A stretch of DNA of 64,000 bases from CAWFLT01 sp963816795 (GCA_963816795.1 CAWFLT010000001.1:124001-188000), one strand, 5' to 3'. Positions 46,645 through 57,901 are shown, numbered from the stretch's first letter. Notes: a model not told the origin generated them from the sequence alone. Translations and numbers: made by a program.

Positions 46645-47400
46645 CTACTCCCGCTTGGCCACCCACTTGATCGCGCCGCGCAGATGCGCCTGGAACCGGA
46701 CGTCCGTCCAGGTGCTCGCAAAGTGCCCCAGCGCGGTGTAGAACGTGCGGCCCTGGCCAATCGACTGCGTCCAGGCCAGTGGGAAGTCGCCCTGCGCTCC
46801 CACGGACGCGGCGTTGAGCGCGAGCAGGACGTTCACCCGCGGCCGCGGGTTGTCGCGGAACGTGTAGAACTCGTCCATGAAACGGAAGCTCGCGCCGAGG
46901 TCTCGCGTCGCGGGGTGGGATCCACCCTCGACCGTGATCGTCGCTTCCTGCGTCCAGGGATGTTCCTTGAAATACGCGCCGATCAGCCGGCCGTAATCCG
47001 GCCAGTCGTACAGCGTGTCGGTCGCGCTGTGCGCGCCCATCAACCCGCCGCCATCTTCGACAAACCGCACGATCGCGGTCTTCTGCGCGTTGGTGAACGC
47101 GAGCTCGCCGGTGGTCAGCGCAAAGAACACCACGTCGCTCGTCCCGAGTCGCGACGCGAAGTCGTTCAGATCTTCGGTCGCCGTCACCGTGAACTCGCCG
47201 GTCGCCGCCGCCATTTGCGGCAGCACCTGGCGGGCGGCGGCAATCCCATCGGTGTGACGAAATCCGGTCGTCGCCGTCAGAACGAGTAGCCGAATTGGCG
47301 TCACCGATGGCGGGTTCTGCGTGGACGGACCGGGCGGCGAGGTGCTGCCGCAGGCGGCCAGCAGCGCCAGGACGACGAGCGCCAGGAATCGGCGGCTCAT
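46645..47400 (-). CDS. ThuA-domain lipoprotein
   Basis: 251 residues from ATG 47400. Lipobox LLAA-Cys17 after a short hydrophobic segment. The ThuA-like (class I amidotransferase-fold) domain shows IRLLVLTATTGFRHTDGI, DVVFFALTTGELAF, FVEDGGGLMGAHSATDTLYDWPDYGRLIGAYFKEHPW, DEFYTFRDNPRP, PLAWTQSIGQGRTFYTALGH and HLRGAIKWV. ThuA is linked to trehalose and other sugar use in rhizobia, and many homologs occur in glycoside-degrading loci; the reaction is not established. Probably periplasmic or outer-membrane attached. Monocistronic, with hairpin repeats behind it. Confidence 0.92.
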   Translation of the reverse strand: MSRRFLALVVLALLAACGSTSPPGPSTQNPPSVTPIRLLVLTATTGFRHTDGIAAARQVLPQMAAATGEFTVTATEDLNDFASRLGTSDVVFFALTTGELAFTNAQKTAIVRFVEDGGGLMGAHSATDTLYDWPDYGRLIGAYFKEHPWTQEATITVEGGSHPATRDLGASFRFMDEFYTFRDNPRPRVNVLLALNAASVGAQGDFPLAWTQSIGQGRTFYTALGHFASTWTDVRFQAHLRGAIKWVAKRE

Positions 47401-47430
47401 AGACCAATTGTACAGATTTGGGCACGGGGA

Positions 47431-49563
47431 AAGAACGAGGGCACGGAGAAAGGGCGCAAGATCTACACCGCGGCGGCGCCGGGCTATCAGCCGGTGCGTC
47501 TCACGTCGTTCTTGAAGGACGACGGCACGGACATGACCGATCCGAATCTGTCGGACGACGGCTCGATCGTGGTGTTCGTGCGCGGCCACACGCCGAATCG
47601 CGACGGGTGGGTCGCGAATCCGTCGAGCGATCCGGCGGGATCCGAGCGCGCGATCTGGGCCGTTCGCACGGCTGGCGGGCCCGCGTGGCGAGTCGCCGAG
47701 GGCTTCGCGCCCGAGCTCGCGCCGGACGGGTCGTCAGTGCTGTTCGTGCGTGACGGACAGATCTATCGCGCGCGCGTGACGCCGACCCGCCCGATCGCCG
47801 CAGTCGATCGCGGCGAGACGCCGTTCATCAAAGCCTGGGGCACGAACAGCGCCCGCGGTGGTCGCCGGACGGCAGGAAGATTGCGTTCGTCAGCAGTCGC
47901 GTCGATCACAGCTTCATCGGCATCTACGACGTCGCCACGCGAACCGTGAAGTACATGGCGCCGAGCGTGGACCGCGACACGAGCCCGACGTGGTCGCACG
48001 ACGGCAAGCGGATCGCGTTCATTCGCCGGCCGGGCTGCCGTTCGGCCAGCAGGCCCAGCAGGGCGGCGGCGGAATCGGACGTGCCGAACGGACCGGCCGT
48101 TCAATCCGGCGGCGCAGGCCGGACGCGGTACAGCGCGCAGGGCCGCGGCGGCGGCAGGCGCAAGGTGGCCGGCAGGGCGGCGGGCGGGGTGGCGACGGCG
48201 CCGGCCACCGTCGCAAGCCGGGCCGCAGGTGCCCGGGCTGATGCGGGCGACGTTCCGCGGCGGCTACACGCTGTCGTTCTGGGTCGGCGATCCGGCGACG
48301 CGGCGAGGCCAGGGAGTTCTGGCACACCAGCGCCCGACGAGCGCGTGTTCACGAACGTCAACGCCATCCAGTGGGCGGGCGACCACGTGATGTTCACGGT
48401 CGCAGTGCCCAACGACGAGTGGGAGCGATACTTCTCGGTCGCCATCGCCGGACCGATCACGGCGGCGCCGGTGCTGCTGACGACGACGAACGGGATCATC
48501 GAGGACGCGACGTCGGTCGCGCTCTCGAAGGACGGCAGGACGCTCTTCTACACGACCAACCACGGCGACATCGATCGCCGGCACGTCTGGGCGGTGCCGA
48601 CCGCGGGCGGAACGCCGAAACAGGTCTCGACCGGCGACGGCATCGAGACGTCTCCGATGCCGCTGGCCGCGGGCACGCACGTCGCCGCGCTCACCGCCGA
48701 CGCGAAGCGCGCCGCAGTCGGTCGGGATCATTCTCGCTGAAGCTCGGCGAGCAGAAGGTGATCTACCCGACGCTGCCGGCGTCATTTCCGAAGGCGCTGC
48801 ACGTCGATCCGCAGGCCGTCACGCTGAAGGCCGCGGACGGCTTCGAGTTCTACAACCAGCTCTTCGTGCCGTCAGGACATCAAGCCGGCGAGAAGCGCCC
48901 GGCGATGATCTTCGTCCACGGCGGCCCCGTGCGGCAGATGCTGCTCGGCTACCACTACCGGCACTTCTACCACATGGCCTACGCCGTCAATCAGTGGCTC
49001 GCGTCGCCAGGGCTACATCGTGCATGTCGGTGAACTATCCGCAGCGGCGTCGGCTACGGTCGAGTCGTTCCGGCAGGCGCCCGGCGACGGGCGGCAGCGG
49101 CAACAGCCGAGTATCAGGACGTGCTCGCCGCCGGCAAGTACCTGCACGCGCGGCCGGACGTGGACACGAAGCGCGTCGGCATCTGGGGACTGTCGTACGG
49201 CGGCGTGCTCACGGCGCAGGCGCTCGCGCGCAACTCGGATCTGTTCGCCGCCGGCGTCGACCTCGCCGGCGTCCACCTCTGGGGCAGCTCGCTCGATCCG
49301 ACCGTCGGTGTCGTTCCAGTCGTCGGCGATCGGCGCGATCGACAAGTGGAAGTCGCCGGTCCTGCTCGTGTCACGGCGACGACGACCGCAACGTGGCGTT
49401 CCAGCAGACGACGGGCCTCGTGCAGCTGCTGCGCGCGCGCGACGTGGACTACGAGCTCATCGTGTTCCCGGACGACGTGCACGACTCGCTGCTGCACTCG
49501 CGGTGGGTGTACACGTTCAAGCGGATGGATGAGTTCCTGAAAAAGCACTTGACCGGCAACTGA
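47431..49563 (+). pseudogene. S9-family prolyl oligopeptidase-like gene, 5'-truncated and multiply frameshifted
   Basis: Pieces in several frames follow the order of a periplasmic S9 peptidase. Beta-propeller: KIYTAAAPGYQPVRLTSFL, DPNLSDDGSIVVFVRG, TSPTWSHDGKRIAFI and DGRTLFYTTNHGDID. Hydrolase domain: RPAMIFVHGGP, RVGIWGLSYGGVLTAQAL (Ser codon near 49193), HGDDDRNVAF (Asp) and PDDVHDSLLHSRW (His). All three catalytic residues survive. At least six frame changes are needed, near 47850, 48040, 48250-48330, 48725, 49010, 49070-49120, 49310 and 49370. The N-terminus with the signal peptide is missing: coding sequence starts straight out of GGCACGGAGAAAG repeats at 47420-47450 with no start codon. 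It is either a true pseudogene or a badly assembled gene; the truncation argues for the former. Confidence 0.8.
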
Positions 49564-49589
49564 TCACGAGCCAGTGACAGAGGTGACGT

Positions 49590-49800
49590 ACGCGAGTGAA
49601 GGGCACATGAATACGGAGAGGCACGGGCGCTCGAAGTGCGGAGTGAACGGCATTTGAAGTTCGGGATGAAGGGCACATGAGGTGCGGAATGGAAAGCGCA
49701 CGACGAAGAGGCACGGAGAGCACGGGACTCAGAACGGTAGCTCTGAACGCCTCCGAACTCCGTGAGCCCCGTGCTCCTCCGTTTCCCCGTGTTCGAGGTC
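49590..49800. repeat. Mixed 23-bp and inverted-arm CACGGAG repeats
   Basis: 49620-49695 holds about three 23-bp units, the best being GGGCGCTCGAAGTGCGGAGT-GAA. These are the reverse complement of the repeat at 43.7-43.9 kb. From 49700 to 49800 follows an inverted-arm element: GGCACGGAGAGCACGGGACT on the left, CCGTGAGCCCCGTGCTCCTC and CCCCGTG on the right. It separates the S9 remnant from the convergent metalloprotease gene. No gene in it. Confidence 0.7.
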
Positions 49801-49807
49801 TGGCGCG

Positions 49808-52411
49808 CTACCTGATTCCACAGTCCCTCAGGTACCAATCGAGGTAGCTCATCCCGCTGTCGCCGATCGGGGCACCTGGGGGCGTGCCTGGGAGCGTTGG
49901 ACGGCGCGCGGGTTCGCCCGGGCGATCGAAGAAGCGCTTGATGTCCATCGCCACGAGCTGCAGGCTGGCGGCATCGGCGGCGTTGGTCGCCGGCCGCGCG
50001 GCACGGGCCTGGATCGCCTTCAGCTTCTGCGCCGCGATCGCGCGCACCTGCGACATCGGCGCGGTTTCCGCGAGATCGATCAGTCGATCGACGACGACTT
50101 CCTGAATCGAGCGTCTGATTTCCGCTTCGTACGGGCTGCCGGCCGTGGCGTCGAACGTCGAGGCGACCACGCGATCGATCACGTCGGCGAGCCCCGGCAG
50201 CGTCGGGTCAACGGCCTTCTGCGCGACCATGCGCGCGGCGCGGTCGTTCGTCAGCAGGAAGCCGATGGTCATGTCAGCCGCGACCGTCGCCGGCATGATC
50301 GGATCGAAGGCGCCGCCGGTGTTGCGCGGAAACAGCTCGCGCGTCCGGCCGTAGCCTGACGGGCGTGGCGGAATCTTCGACAGCACCGCGCGCGACAGCG
50401 CCAGTTCCGAGGGCTTGATCGTCGCCAGCAGCGCGTCGAGCGCCGCCTTCTGCGCGTCGGCCGGCACCCACTCGCACCGGTTTTCGGCCGTCACCGCGGA
50501 TCGCGTAGATGTAGTTCTGCCCGCCGACGGCAGACGCCGCGGATTCGACCGCGTAGCGATGATGCAGGTACAGCGGCACGAGCACTTCCTCGAGCATCGC
50601 CATCGGCATGTCCTTCTGAATCGCCGTTTCGCCGAAGCGCTCCATGCCGGCGCGCCGGATGGTCATCATGCGAGTCAGCTCCGACGCCGACGTCCGTGCC
50701 GTTGTTCCACTGATCGACCTTCGGATGGAGGTCCGCGTCCTGATTCGTCATGTACCGCAGGTCTTTGTCCCACGCCGTGTCGAGTACGCGCCTGAGATCG
50801 GCCGCTTCGTTTGCCGCCGGGAAGACGCCGTAGCCGTAGGTCATCGCGACCTTGTCCCACTCGCCGATGCTGTTCGTGTAGACGTCCGTGAAGTCCATCG
50901 TGCCGTCGCGCTTGAGCGTGACCAGCGGATGCGGATAGTCCATGACCGAGATCCGGCCGGCCGTGCTGTCGTAGTAGTTGTGGCCGAGGCCGATCGTGTG
51001 GCCGACTTCGTGCGCCGACAACTGGCGGAGCCGCGCGACGACCATGTCGGTGAGGACCTGCGGCTTCTCGGTGCCGGTGGTGTACGGCGACAGCAGTCCT
51101 TCGCCAATCAGGTAGTCCTGCTGCGCACGCAGCGATCCGAGCGAGACGTGGCCCTTGATGATCTCGCCCGTCCGCGGATCGGTGACCGACGAGCCGTAGC
51201 TCCAGCCGCGCGTCGAACGATGGACCCACGTGATCGTGTTGTAGCGCACGTCCATCGGATCGGCGCCCTCCGGCATCAGCTCGACGTGGAAGCCGTTGCG
51301 GAAACCAGCCGCCTCGAACGCCTGATTCCACCAGCGCGCGCCTTCGATGAGCGCCGTCCGAATCGGCTCGGGCGCGCCGGGATCGACGTAGTAGATGATC
51401 GGCTTCACCGGCTCGCTCATCGCCGCGTCCGGATCCTTCTTCTCGAGACGATGGCGGTTGATGAACCGCGTGCGGACGTCGGTGCCGAACGGCGCCGAGA
51501 AGTCCAGATAGCTGACGCCGAAGAATCCCGACCGCGGATCCATCCTGCGCGGCTTGTAGTTGCCGTCCGGCAATTCGACAAACGAGTGGTGCTGGCGCAC
51601 CGTGACCGCCTCGGGCGACGGCGTGACGTCGCCGATGCGCCCGCCGATCTGCCCCGCGCCGCCACCGCCGCCCCGGCCGCCGCCACCTTCAGTGGTCAGC
51701 GTCGTCGTGACCTCGATCTCGGTGTTCTTCGGAAACGCGCGCGTGTTCGGCATGTAGATCGGCGCTGCGCGTGCGATCGAAGCGGTACTGCGCCGGCGCG
51801 AGGCGGCCGGCCACGCCGTGCGCGTCGCGCATGAGGAAGTCGCTCAGGTCGACGAGCACGCGGCCGTCGGTTTCGGCCGCGACCGTGAAGCCCCAGATCA
51901 CCGACTGCGCGAACGCGTCTTCGACCGCCTTCCGTTCGGCGGCGTTGGTGGACGTCGCGCGATAGTCGTAGTTGGGTTGGATCATCAGGATCTTGGGCCC
52001 GATGCGCTGGAACTTGACGATGCGCGTGCCGCCGAGCTGCGCGCGGTCGAGCCCGATGTCGTTCGAGCCGAGGCCGGCGGCCAGGCCGTTCAGGTACAGC
52101 ACTTCCTGATTGAAGCGAGCGATCTCCATCAGGAGATTGCCGGACACCTCGTCCCAATAGAGCGGGAAAAAGCCGTCGAGCTTCTTCAGATCCTGCGTGC
52201 GCTCGGTGATCGACGGCGGCCGTCCCGATCGGCCCTGGCTTCCTCCCTGTCCCTGTCCGCCGGCGGCTTGACCGCCCTGACCCGTGGCTGGGGCAGCCAT
52301 CACCGGATGGGCCGTGTCCGCCAAGAGCGTCCGGCGCCCGTCGGGCGCGGCTGCCCAAAACGTCACGAGACCCACGATTCCCGATGCCATCACCATCCAG
52401 ATCCGTCGCAT
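49808..52411 (-). CDS. Secreted zinc-dependent metalloprotease (DUF5117/DUF5118-like), three apparent +1 frameshifts
   Basis: About 866 residues once joined. ATG 52411; signal peptide MVMASGIVGLVTFWAAA. N-terminal domain: LDGFFPLYWDEVSGNLLMEI and NEVLYL-like FNQEVLYLNGLAAGLGSNDIGLDR. Catalytic domain: SAHEVGHTIGLGHNYYDS, a metzincin-like HExxHxxGxxH with the first His codon near 51012, followed by ISVMDYPHPL, a Met-turn-like segment. The C-terminal helical part ends GMSYLDWYLRDCGIR. The frame moves by +1 near 51755 (before YMPNTRAFPKN), near 50690 (before TRMMTIRRAGMERFGE) and near 50494 (before ENRCEWVPADAQKA). Each is compatible with one inserted base. These large acidobacterial/bacteroidete proteases are secreted; substrates are unknown. 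The convergent upstream S9 remnant is also a peptidase. Confidence 0.85.
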
Positions 52412-52561
52412 GTTCCCCTCCAGAGATCGGTCGCGGGTGGCGGCAACGCGGCTCTCAACTCGAGCCGCGCGACGTACGCCGCACCCAGCACCGCAGCACC
52501 CAGCACCCAGTGTTGGCGCATTGTATTGAACCCGGCCGCACTCTGCCCCGTCTCTCTTCGC

Positions 52562-55159
52562 ATGGCCACCTTCCTGCAAGACCTTCGGCTGGGTTTCCGG
52601 CTGCTTTGGCGTCAACGCGGGTTCACGGCCATCGCGGCGATCGTGCTCGCGCTCGGAATCGGCGCGAACACGGCCGTGTTCTCGCTGGTCGACTCACTTC
52701 TGCTGAAGCCGCGATTGGGCACGCCGGACGCCGAGCTGGCAGGCGTCTACTCGCGCGATCGCACGCAGCCAGATGCCTATCGCGGATTCTCGTATCCGAA
52801 CTATGCCGACCTGCGGGCGCGGACCGACCTCTTCCGGTCGCTCACCGCGCATACGTTCGCGCTGGTCGGAATGGCCGAAGGCGACGGCACGCGGCGCGTG
52901 TTCGTCGACATCACGACCGCGAATTTCTTCGACACCTTCGGCGTCCCGCTGCTCCTTGGCCGAACGTTCTCCGCTGATGAAGAGCGTCCCGGCGCCGACA
53001 TCCCGGTGACGATCCTGAGCTACGCCGCGTGGAAGCGACTCGGCGGCGGTCACGACGTCCTCGGAATCGGTGGTCCGCCTCAACGGTCGGCAGTTCAGCG
53101 TGATCGGCGTGGCACCGCGCGGGTTCGGCGGGTCGATGATGCTCGTCTCACCGGATCTCTGGGTGCCGACTGGCGTCTACGACACGCTGTCGAACGACTT
53201 CATTCGAGACGGGTTGCCGGCGACGATGGCCGACCGGCGCCATCACACGCTCGTCCTGGTGGCGCGGCTGCATGACGGCACGACGATCACGTCGATCGCT
53301 CCGGCGCTCGACGCGGCCGGCGCGGCGCTCGAGGCCGCGTACCCCGGCGAGAACAAGAATCAGTCGCTCAGCGTGGCACCGCTCCCGCGCATGTCGGTGA
53401 GCACGAGCCCGCAGACCGACAGCGAGCTCGGCGTCCTGGCGATTCTGCTCTTCTCGATGTCCGGCCTCGTGCTGCTCGTCGCCTCGCTCAACCTGGCCAA
53501 CATGCTCCTCGCCCGGGGCAGCGCGCGGCGCAAGGAGTTTGCGGTTCGCCTCGCCCTTGGCGGCAGCCGGCTGCGGATCGTCCGGCAACTGCTGACCGAG
53601 GGCCTGGCGCTCTCGGCGGTCGGCGGCGTGCGTCGCGACATTGGCCGCGTGGTGGGCGACGCGCCTCGTGAGCACCTCGCTGGCGGGTCACTTGCCCGTC
53701 TCCATCGATCTCGATCCCACGCCAGATGCGCGCGTCATGATCGCGACCGTCGTGTTCTGTTTGCTGAGCGCGCTGGTCGTTCGGGCTCGGCCCGGCGTGG
53801 CGGCAAGCACGCACCGACGCGCTGCCCGCGCTCAAGGAACAGGCGGGCGAGATGCGCGGCCGGCGGCCGAGCGCCTCCTGGCTTGGCCGGTGGCGGCCGG
53901 CGACGCGCGATCTGCTGGTCATGGGACAGCTCGCGTTGTCGCTCGTGACGCTCACGGCCGCGGGCCTGTTCGTTCGCGCCGCGTTGCAGTCGGCGACGGC
54001 CGACCCGGGCTTCACGTTCGATCGCGGTATCGTCGCGAACGTCGATCCCAGTCTCGCCGGCCGCAACGCCGCCGAAACGCAGCGGTACTACGAGCAGGCG
54101 CTGTCGCGGGTCCGCAGTCTTCCGGGGATCCAGGCGGCCAGTTTCGGATCGCTCCAGGCCTTCGGCGAGTTCACCGAATCGGAGGAAGTGCAGCGGGCGG
54201 GCGCGCCGCTGCGGAGCACGGCCGGCGGGTCGAAATCCATGTCCTTCGGCGGAGACGGCGCCGCGAGCGAGGTCATCGCGGGGCTCGTCGACAGCGTGTC
54301 GCTGAGTATCGGTGCGGACTACTTCAAGACCATCGGCCTCGCCGTCACCCGCGGCCGCGAGTTCACGATGGCCGAGGAATTTCGATCGACCGGCGCGCGC
54401 ATCGCGATCATCGACGAGACCCTGGCGACGAAGTTGTTCGGCGCCGAGAACCCGGTCGGGCAGTTCGTCCAGTTTTCGAAGCGGCAGTCTGGCCGATCCG
54501 ACCGTGCTCGAGGTCGTCGGCGTCGTCGGACCGTCGCGCCATCAGCTCTTCGACCACGAGATGCGTCCGCACCTCTACCTGCCCTACGGGCAGGAATTCC
54601 GATCGGCGATGCACCTGCAGTTGAAGACCGCCGCCGTCGTCTGCCGACGCCGAGGCCGCGATGCTGCCCGTGCTCCGGCGGGAGCTGCGCGAGCTCGATG
54701 CCGCCGTGCCCATCCTGTCTCTTGAAACCTTGCCGATGTACCGGGACCGCAATCTGCTCCTCTGGACGCTGCGCGCCGGCGCCAACACGTTCCTCACGTT
54801 CGGCCTCATCGCCCTCTTCATGTCGTCGATCGGGATCTACGGCGTGAAGGCGTATGTCGTCGCGCGACGCACGCGAGAGATCGGCATCCGCCTCGCGCTC
54901 GGCGCCACGCCACGGCAACGTCGTCGCCATGGTGCTGCGGGACGGTGACGTGCTGGCGTTCGCGGGCCTCGGCGTTGGTCTGCTGCTGTCAATCGCCGCC
55001 GGCGGCGCGATTCGCCATCTGCTCTTCGGCGACGCGCGCTTCGACGCGCCCGTTGTGCTTGGCGCGGCACTCATCCTCGCCGGCGCGGCGCTCTTCGCCA
55101 GCTGGCTGCCCGCCCGCCGTGCGACGCGCATCGCGGCGACCATGGCGATGCGGCAATGA
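52562..55159 (+). CDS. FtsX/MacB-like ABC permease (acidobacterial orphan-permease type), about six apparent +1 frameshifts
   Basis: ATG 52562 starts the typical N-terminus FLQDLRLGFRLLWRQRGFTA, then LALGIGANTAVFSLVDSLLL, MacB-like periplasmic core (RVFVDITTANFFDTFGVPLLLGR), GLVLLVASLNLANMLLARGS (TM), a second core (IVANVDPSLAGRNAAETQRY) and C-terminal GIYGVKAYVVARRTREIGIR ending in WLPARRATRIAATMAMRQ at 55159. This is the duplicated FtsX architecture of about 800 residues. Frame passes 2-0-1-2-0-1-2, with shifts near 53062, 53625, 53800-53850, 54490, 54640 and 54910. Every step equals one extra base. No ATPase gene is adjacent, as usual for this family. Function probably lipoprotein or metabolite export (inference). 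Confidence 0.85.
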
Positions 55160-55162
55160 CAG

Positions 55163-55320
55163 ATCTTTCAACACGAAGGACACGAAGCACTCGAAGGGAA
55201 AGAAGAGCACGAAGACAACGAACAGTTACCGGAAGATCTCTAAGAGCACGTTGCAAAATGAAGATGGAGGGGCGGGCTTCAGCCCGCCTCAGCTGGGCCG
55301 GCTGAAGCCGGCCCCTCCCG
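55163..55320. repeat. CACGAAG element fragment plus double-hairpin GC repeat
   Basis: 55163-55250 begins ATCTTTCAACACGAAGGACA, the same edge as the element inside the TMTC-like gene, and continues with CACGAAG-type units. At 55266-55318 a double palindrome follows: GGGCGGGCTTCAGCCCGCC then GGCCGGCTGAAGCCGGCC, bracketed by GGAGG and CCTCC. This looks like an extragenic palindrome and may also end transcription of the two convergent permease genes. 55321-55363 is AT-richer with AAATCTCCAAATCTGCAAAT units. Confidence 0.75.
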
Positions 55321-55363
55321 GCCGCCGGAAATCCCCAAATCTCCAAATCTGCAAATCCCCTGA

Positions 55364-57811
55364 TCACTCCGCGCGAAGCGCGGTCAGTGGATCCACCGAC
55401 GTCGCCCGACGCGCTGGGCCGAGGGCGGCGACGAGGGCGGCACAGATGAACAGCACGCGCAGTGGCGGCGTACGCCATGAGATTGGTCGCCGTCGTCTCG
55501 AACAGGAATCCGGTGATGAGCTGGCTGAACGCGTAGGCGCCGACGATCCCGAGCGCGAGGCCGATGACCACGAGCACGACGCCTTGGGAGAGGACGAGCT
55601 TGAGGACGGAGCCGCGGCTGGCGCCGAGCGCCATGCGCAGCCCGAACTCGCGGGTCCGCTGACTCACCGACGTCCCGATCGAGGCCCGCGAGACCAGCGA
55701 CCGTCATCACGAGCGCGATCGCGGCGAAAATCGAGAGCAGGGCCGCAGTGAGGCCCGGCACGGCGAGCCGGCCGTTGCGCAGTTCGTCGAGCGTTTGCAG
55801 TTCCTCGACCGGTGTCTGGGCGTTCGTCGTTTGCACCGCGGTTCGAATCGTCTTGGCGAGCTCCGAGGGTGGACCTTCCGTCCGCACCATGATCCGGCCG
55901 CCGAACGCGTTCGGACTGTACGGCACGTAGTACTGCGCCTGAATCTCCGTGTCCGCGCCGTAGAGGCGGAAGTCGCCGGCGATCCCGACGACCGTGATCC
56001 ACGTGCGCGTTGGACCGGTGTCCAGCGCGAAGCGCCGGCCGACCGGATCGGCGCCGTTCCAGAACGCGGCCATGGACTGATTGATCACCGCCACCGGCGT
56101 CGGGTCGAGGCTGTCGCTGTCGCGCAGCGACCGGCCGGACAGCATGGGGACGCCAAGCGTCTCGAAGTAGCCCGCACTGGCGACATTCGGATCGACGTTG
56201 AGGGCGCGCCCTTCCGTTGCGGGCACCCCCTCGAGCACGACCGGAACGGCGCCCGGCCGGATGCTGGACTGAGGAACCGAGTTGGTCATCGCGGCGGCAA
56301 CGACGCCCGGCGACGCGCGGAGCTTCTCGAGGATGCCGGTGTGGATGCGGAACGTGTCCTCCGCCGTCTGCGAGAAGTTGCCGAAGACCGCCGCGGTCAT
56401 CACGCGATCGGTCTCGTAGCCCAACCGCACGGCTGACAGCCGGTAGAAGCTCTGCAGGAGCAGGGCCGCGCCCACCAGAAGAATGAACGACACCGCGACC
56501 TGCGCGACCACCAGCACGCCGCGGAGGCGCTGCCGTCCGCCGCTCTCGCCCGCTTGCGAGCCGCCGTCGCGCATCGAGTGCGCCAGGTTCCGCCGCGCCG
56601 AGAACGCCGGCAACGCTCCCGCGATGACGCCGGTGAGGAGCGACGCGCCGAGCGCGAACGTCAGGACCGCCGCCATCGATCCCGATCTGCTGGGTTCGGC
56701 TGGTGAACCGGCCGATGAATGTGACGAGCAGATCGAGCGAAAGCCACGCCAGACCGATCCCGATCGCGCCGCCGGCGATCGAGAGCATCACGCTCTCAGT
56801 GACGAGCTGGCGCAGCAGCCGCCCCCGCCCGGCGCCGAGGGCCGTGCGCAGCGCCATCTCGCGGCCGCGGCGCACCGCACGCGCCAGGGCGAGATTGGCG
56901 ACGTTGGCGCACGCGATCAACAGCACCAGCATGGTCGCGCCTGAGATGGCGAACAGCATCGGCCGCGCATTGCTGACGAGCTGCTCCTGCAGCGGCTGCG
57001 CGCGTCCCGTGAACTCGCGCGCGCGCTGGTAGTCGCGGGGATAGGCCTCGTCGAACCCGGTGGCGATCGTCCGGACTTCGGTCGTCGCCCGATCGGCGGT
57101 CGCCCCGGGCGCGAGCCGGCCGAACACCCGGAGCCCGGCAAACGTCCGGTGGCTCTGCTGCATCGACCGCTCGCCCTGCGCGCGGAACGGGCAGGCGGAG
57201 GTCGGCATGTAGACGTCGTTCTCGCGCGGATACTGCGGGAACGGGGGCAGCACCCCGACGATCGTGTGCATGTGGTCGTTCATCTCGACGATTTTCCCGA
57301 CCACATTCTTGTCGCCGCCGAACTTGCGCTGCCAGTAGGCGTGGCTGAGCACCACGACCGGTTCCACTCCGAGGTCATCGTCTGTGTCAATGAACGTGCG
57401 GCCGAGGGCGGGCGCGATGCCCAGCATCTCGAAGAAATTGGCGGAGACGACGCCGGTGTCGACGCGGTCGGGATCGCCCTGGTTGAGCATCACGAACGAC
57501 ATCGAGTGGTACTCGACGAGATCGCGGACGGCCGTCAGGCGCTGGCGGTAGGCGACCAGCTCCGGGATCGACACGCTGGCGTCCGCCACGTTCGACCCCG
57601 GGGCGGACTGCTGGACCAGGACCAGCTCATCGCCAGCTCGGAACGGCAGCGGCTTCAGCAGGACGCCGTCGATGACCGAGAACATCGCCGTGTTGGCGCC
57701 GATGCCAAGCGCCAGAATCAGCATCGCGGCGACGGCGTAGCCCGGCGAGCGCCGCAGCGTCCGCCACCCGAACGTGACGTCTTGTCCGACCGTTTCGAGA
57801 AACCGGCGCAT
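55364..57811 (-). CDS. FtsX/MacB-like ABC permease (second, convergent), three apparent +1 frameshifts
   Basis: ATG 57811 begins FLETVGQDVTFGWRTLRRSP then LILALGIGANTAMFSVIDGVLL, the family N-terminus. The MacB-like core includes VVLSHAYWQRKFGGDKNVVG, then ATMLVLLIACANVANLALAR (TM) and ALGAGRGRLLRQLVTES. The second half is LLTGVIAGALPAFSARRNL, VAQVAVSFILLVGAALLLQS, DPVGRRFALD, REFGLRMALGASRGSVLKLV and the terminal SVDPLTALRAE (stop 55364-55366). About 815 residues. Frame shifts occur near 56676, 55680 and 55465, each +1. Same family as the gene at 52.6 kb but divergent enough not to be a recent copy. The C-terminal PLTALRxE is the classic end of these permeases. Confidence 0.87.
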
Positions 57812-57852
57812 GATCTGGCCTCCGACGCGACCGTGGGCCTGGCCGCCGCTTA

Positions 57853-57901
57853 CTGTAGACGCTCGACAAGACTAATCGGTTCTACTGTCGTTTGTCTACA
57901 G
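57853..57901. promoter_or_regulatory. Spaced inverted repeat in the divergent region 57812-58139
   Basis: CTGTAGAC (57853-57860) and GTCTACAG (57894-57901) are perfect inverted 8-mers 33 bp apart, 42 bp upstream of the second permease gene. Such permeases are often under PadR control, but no PadR gene is seen, so this operator idea is weak. On the minus strand a loose TAGACA-18-TAGTCT pair overlaps it. The rest of the 328-nt gap shows no gene. Confidence 0.3.
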
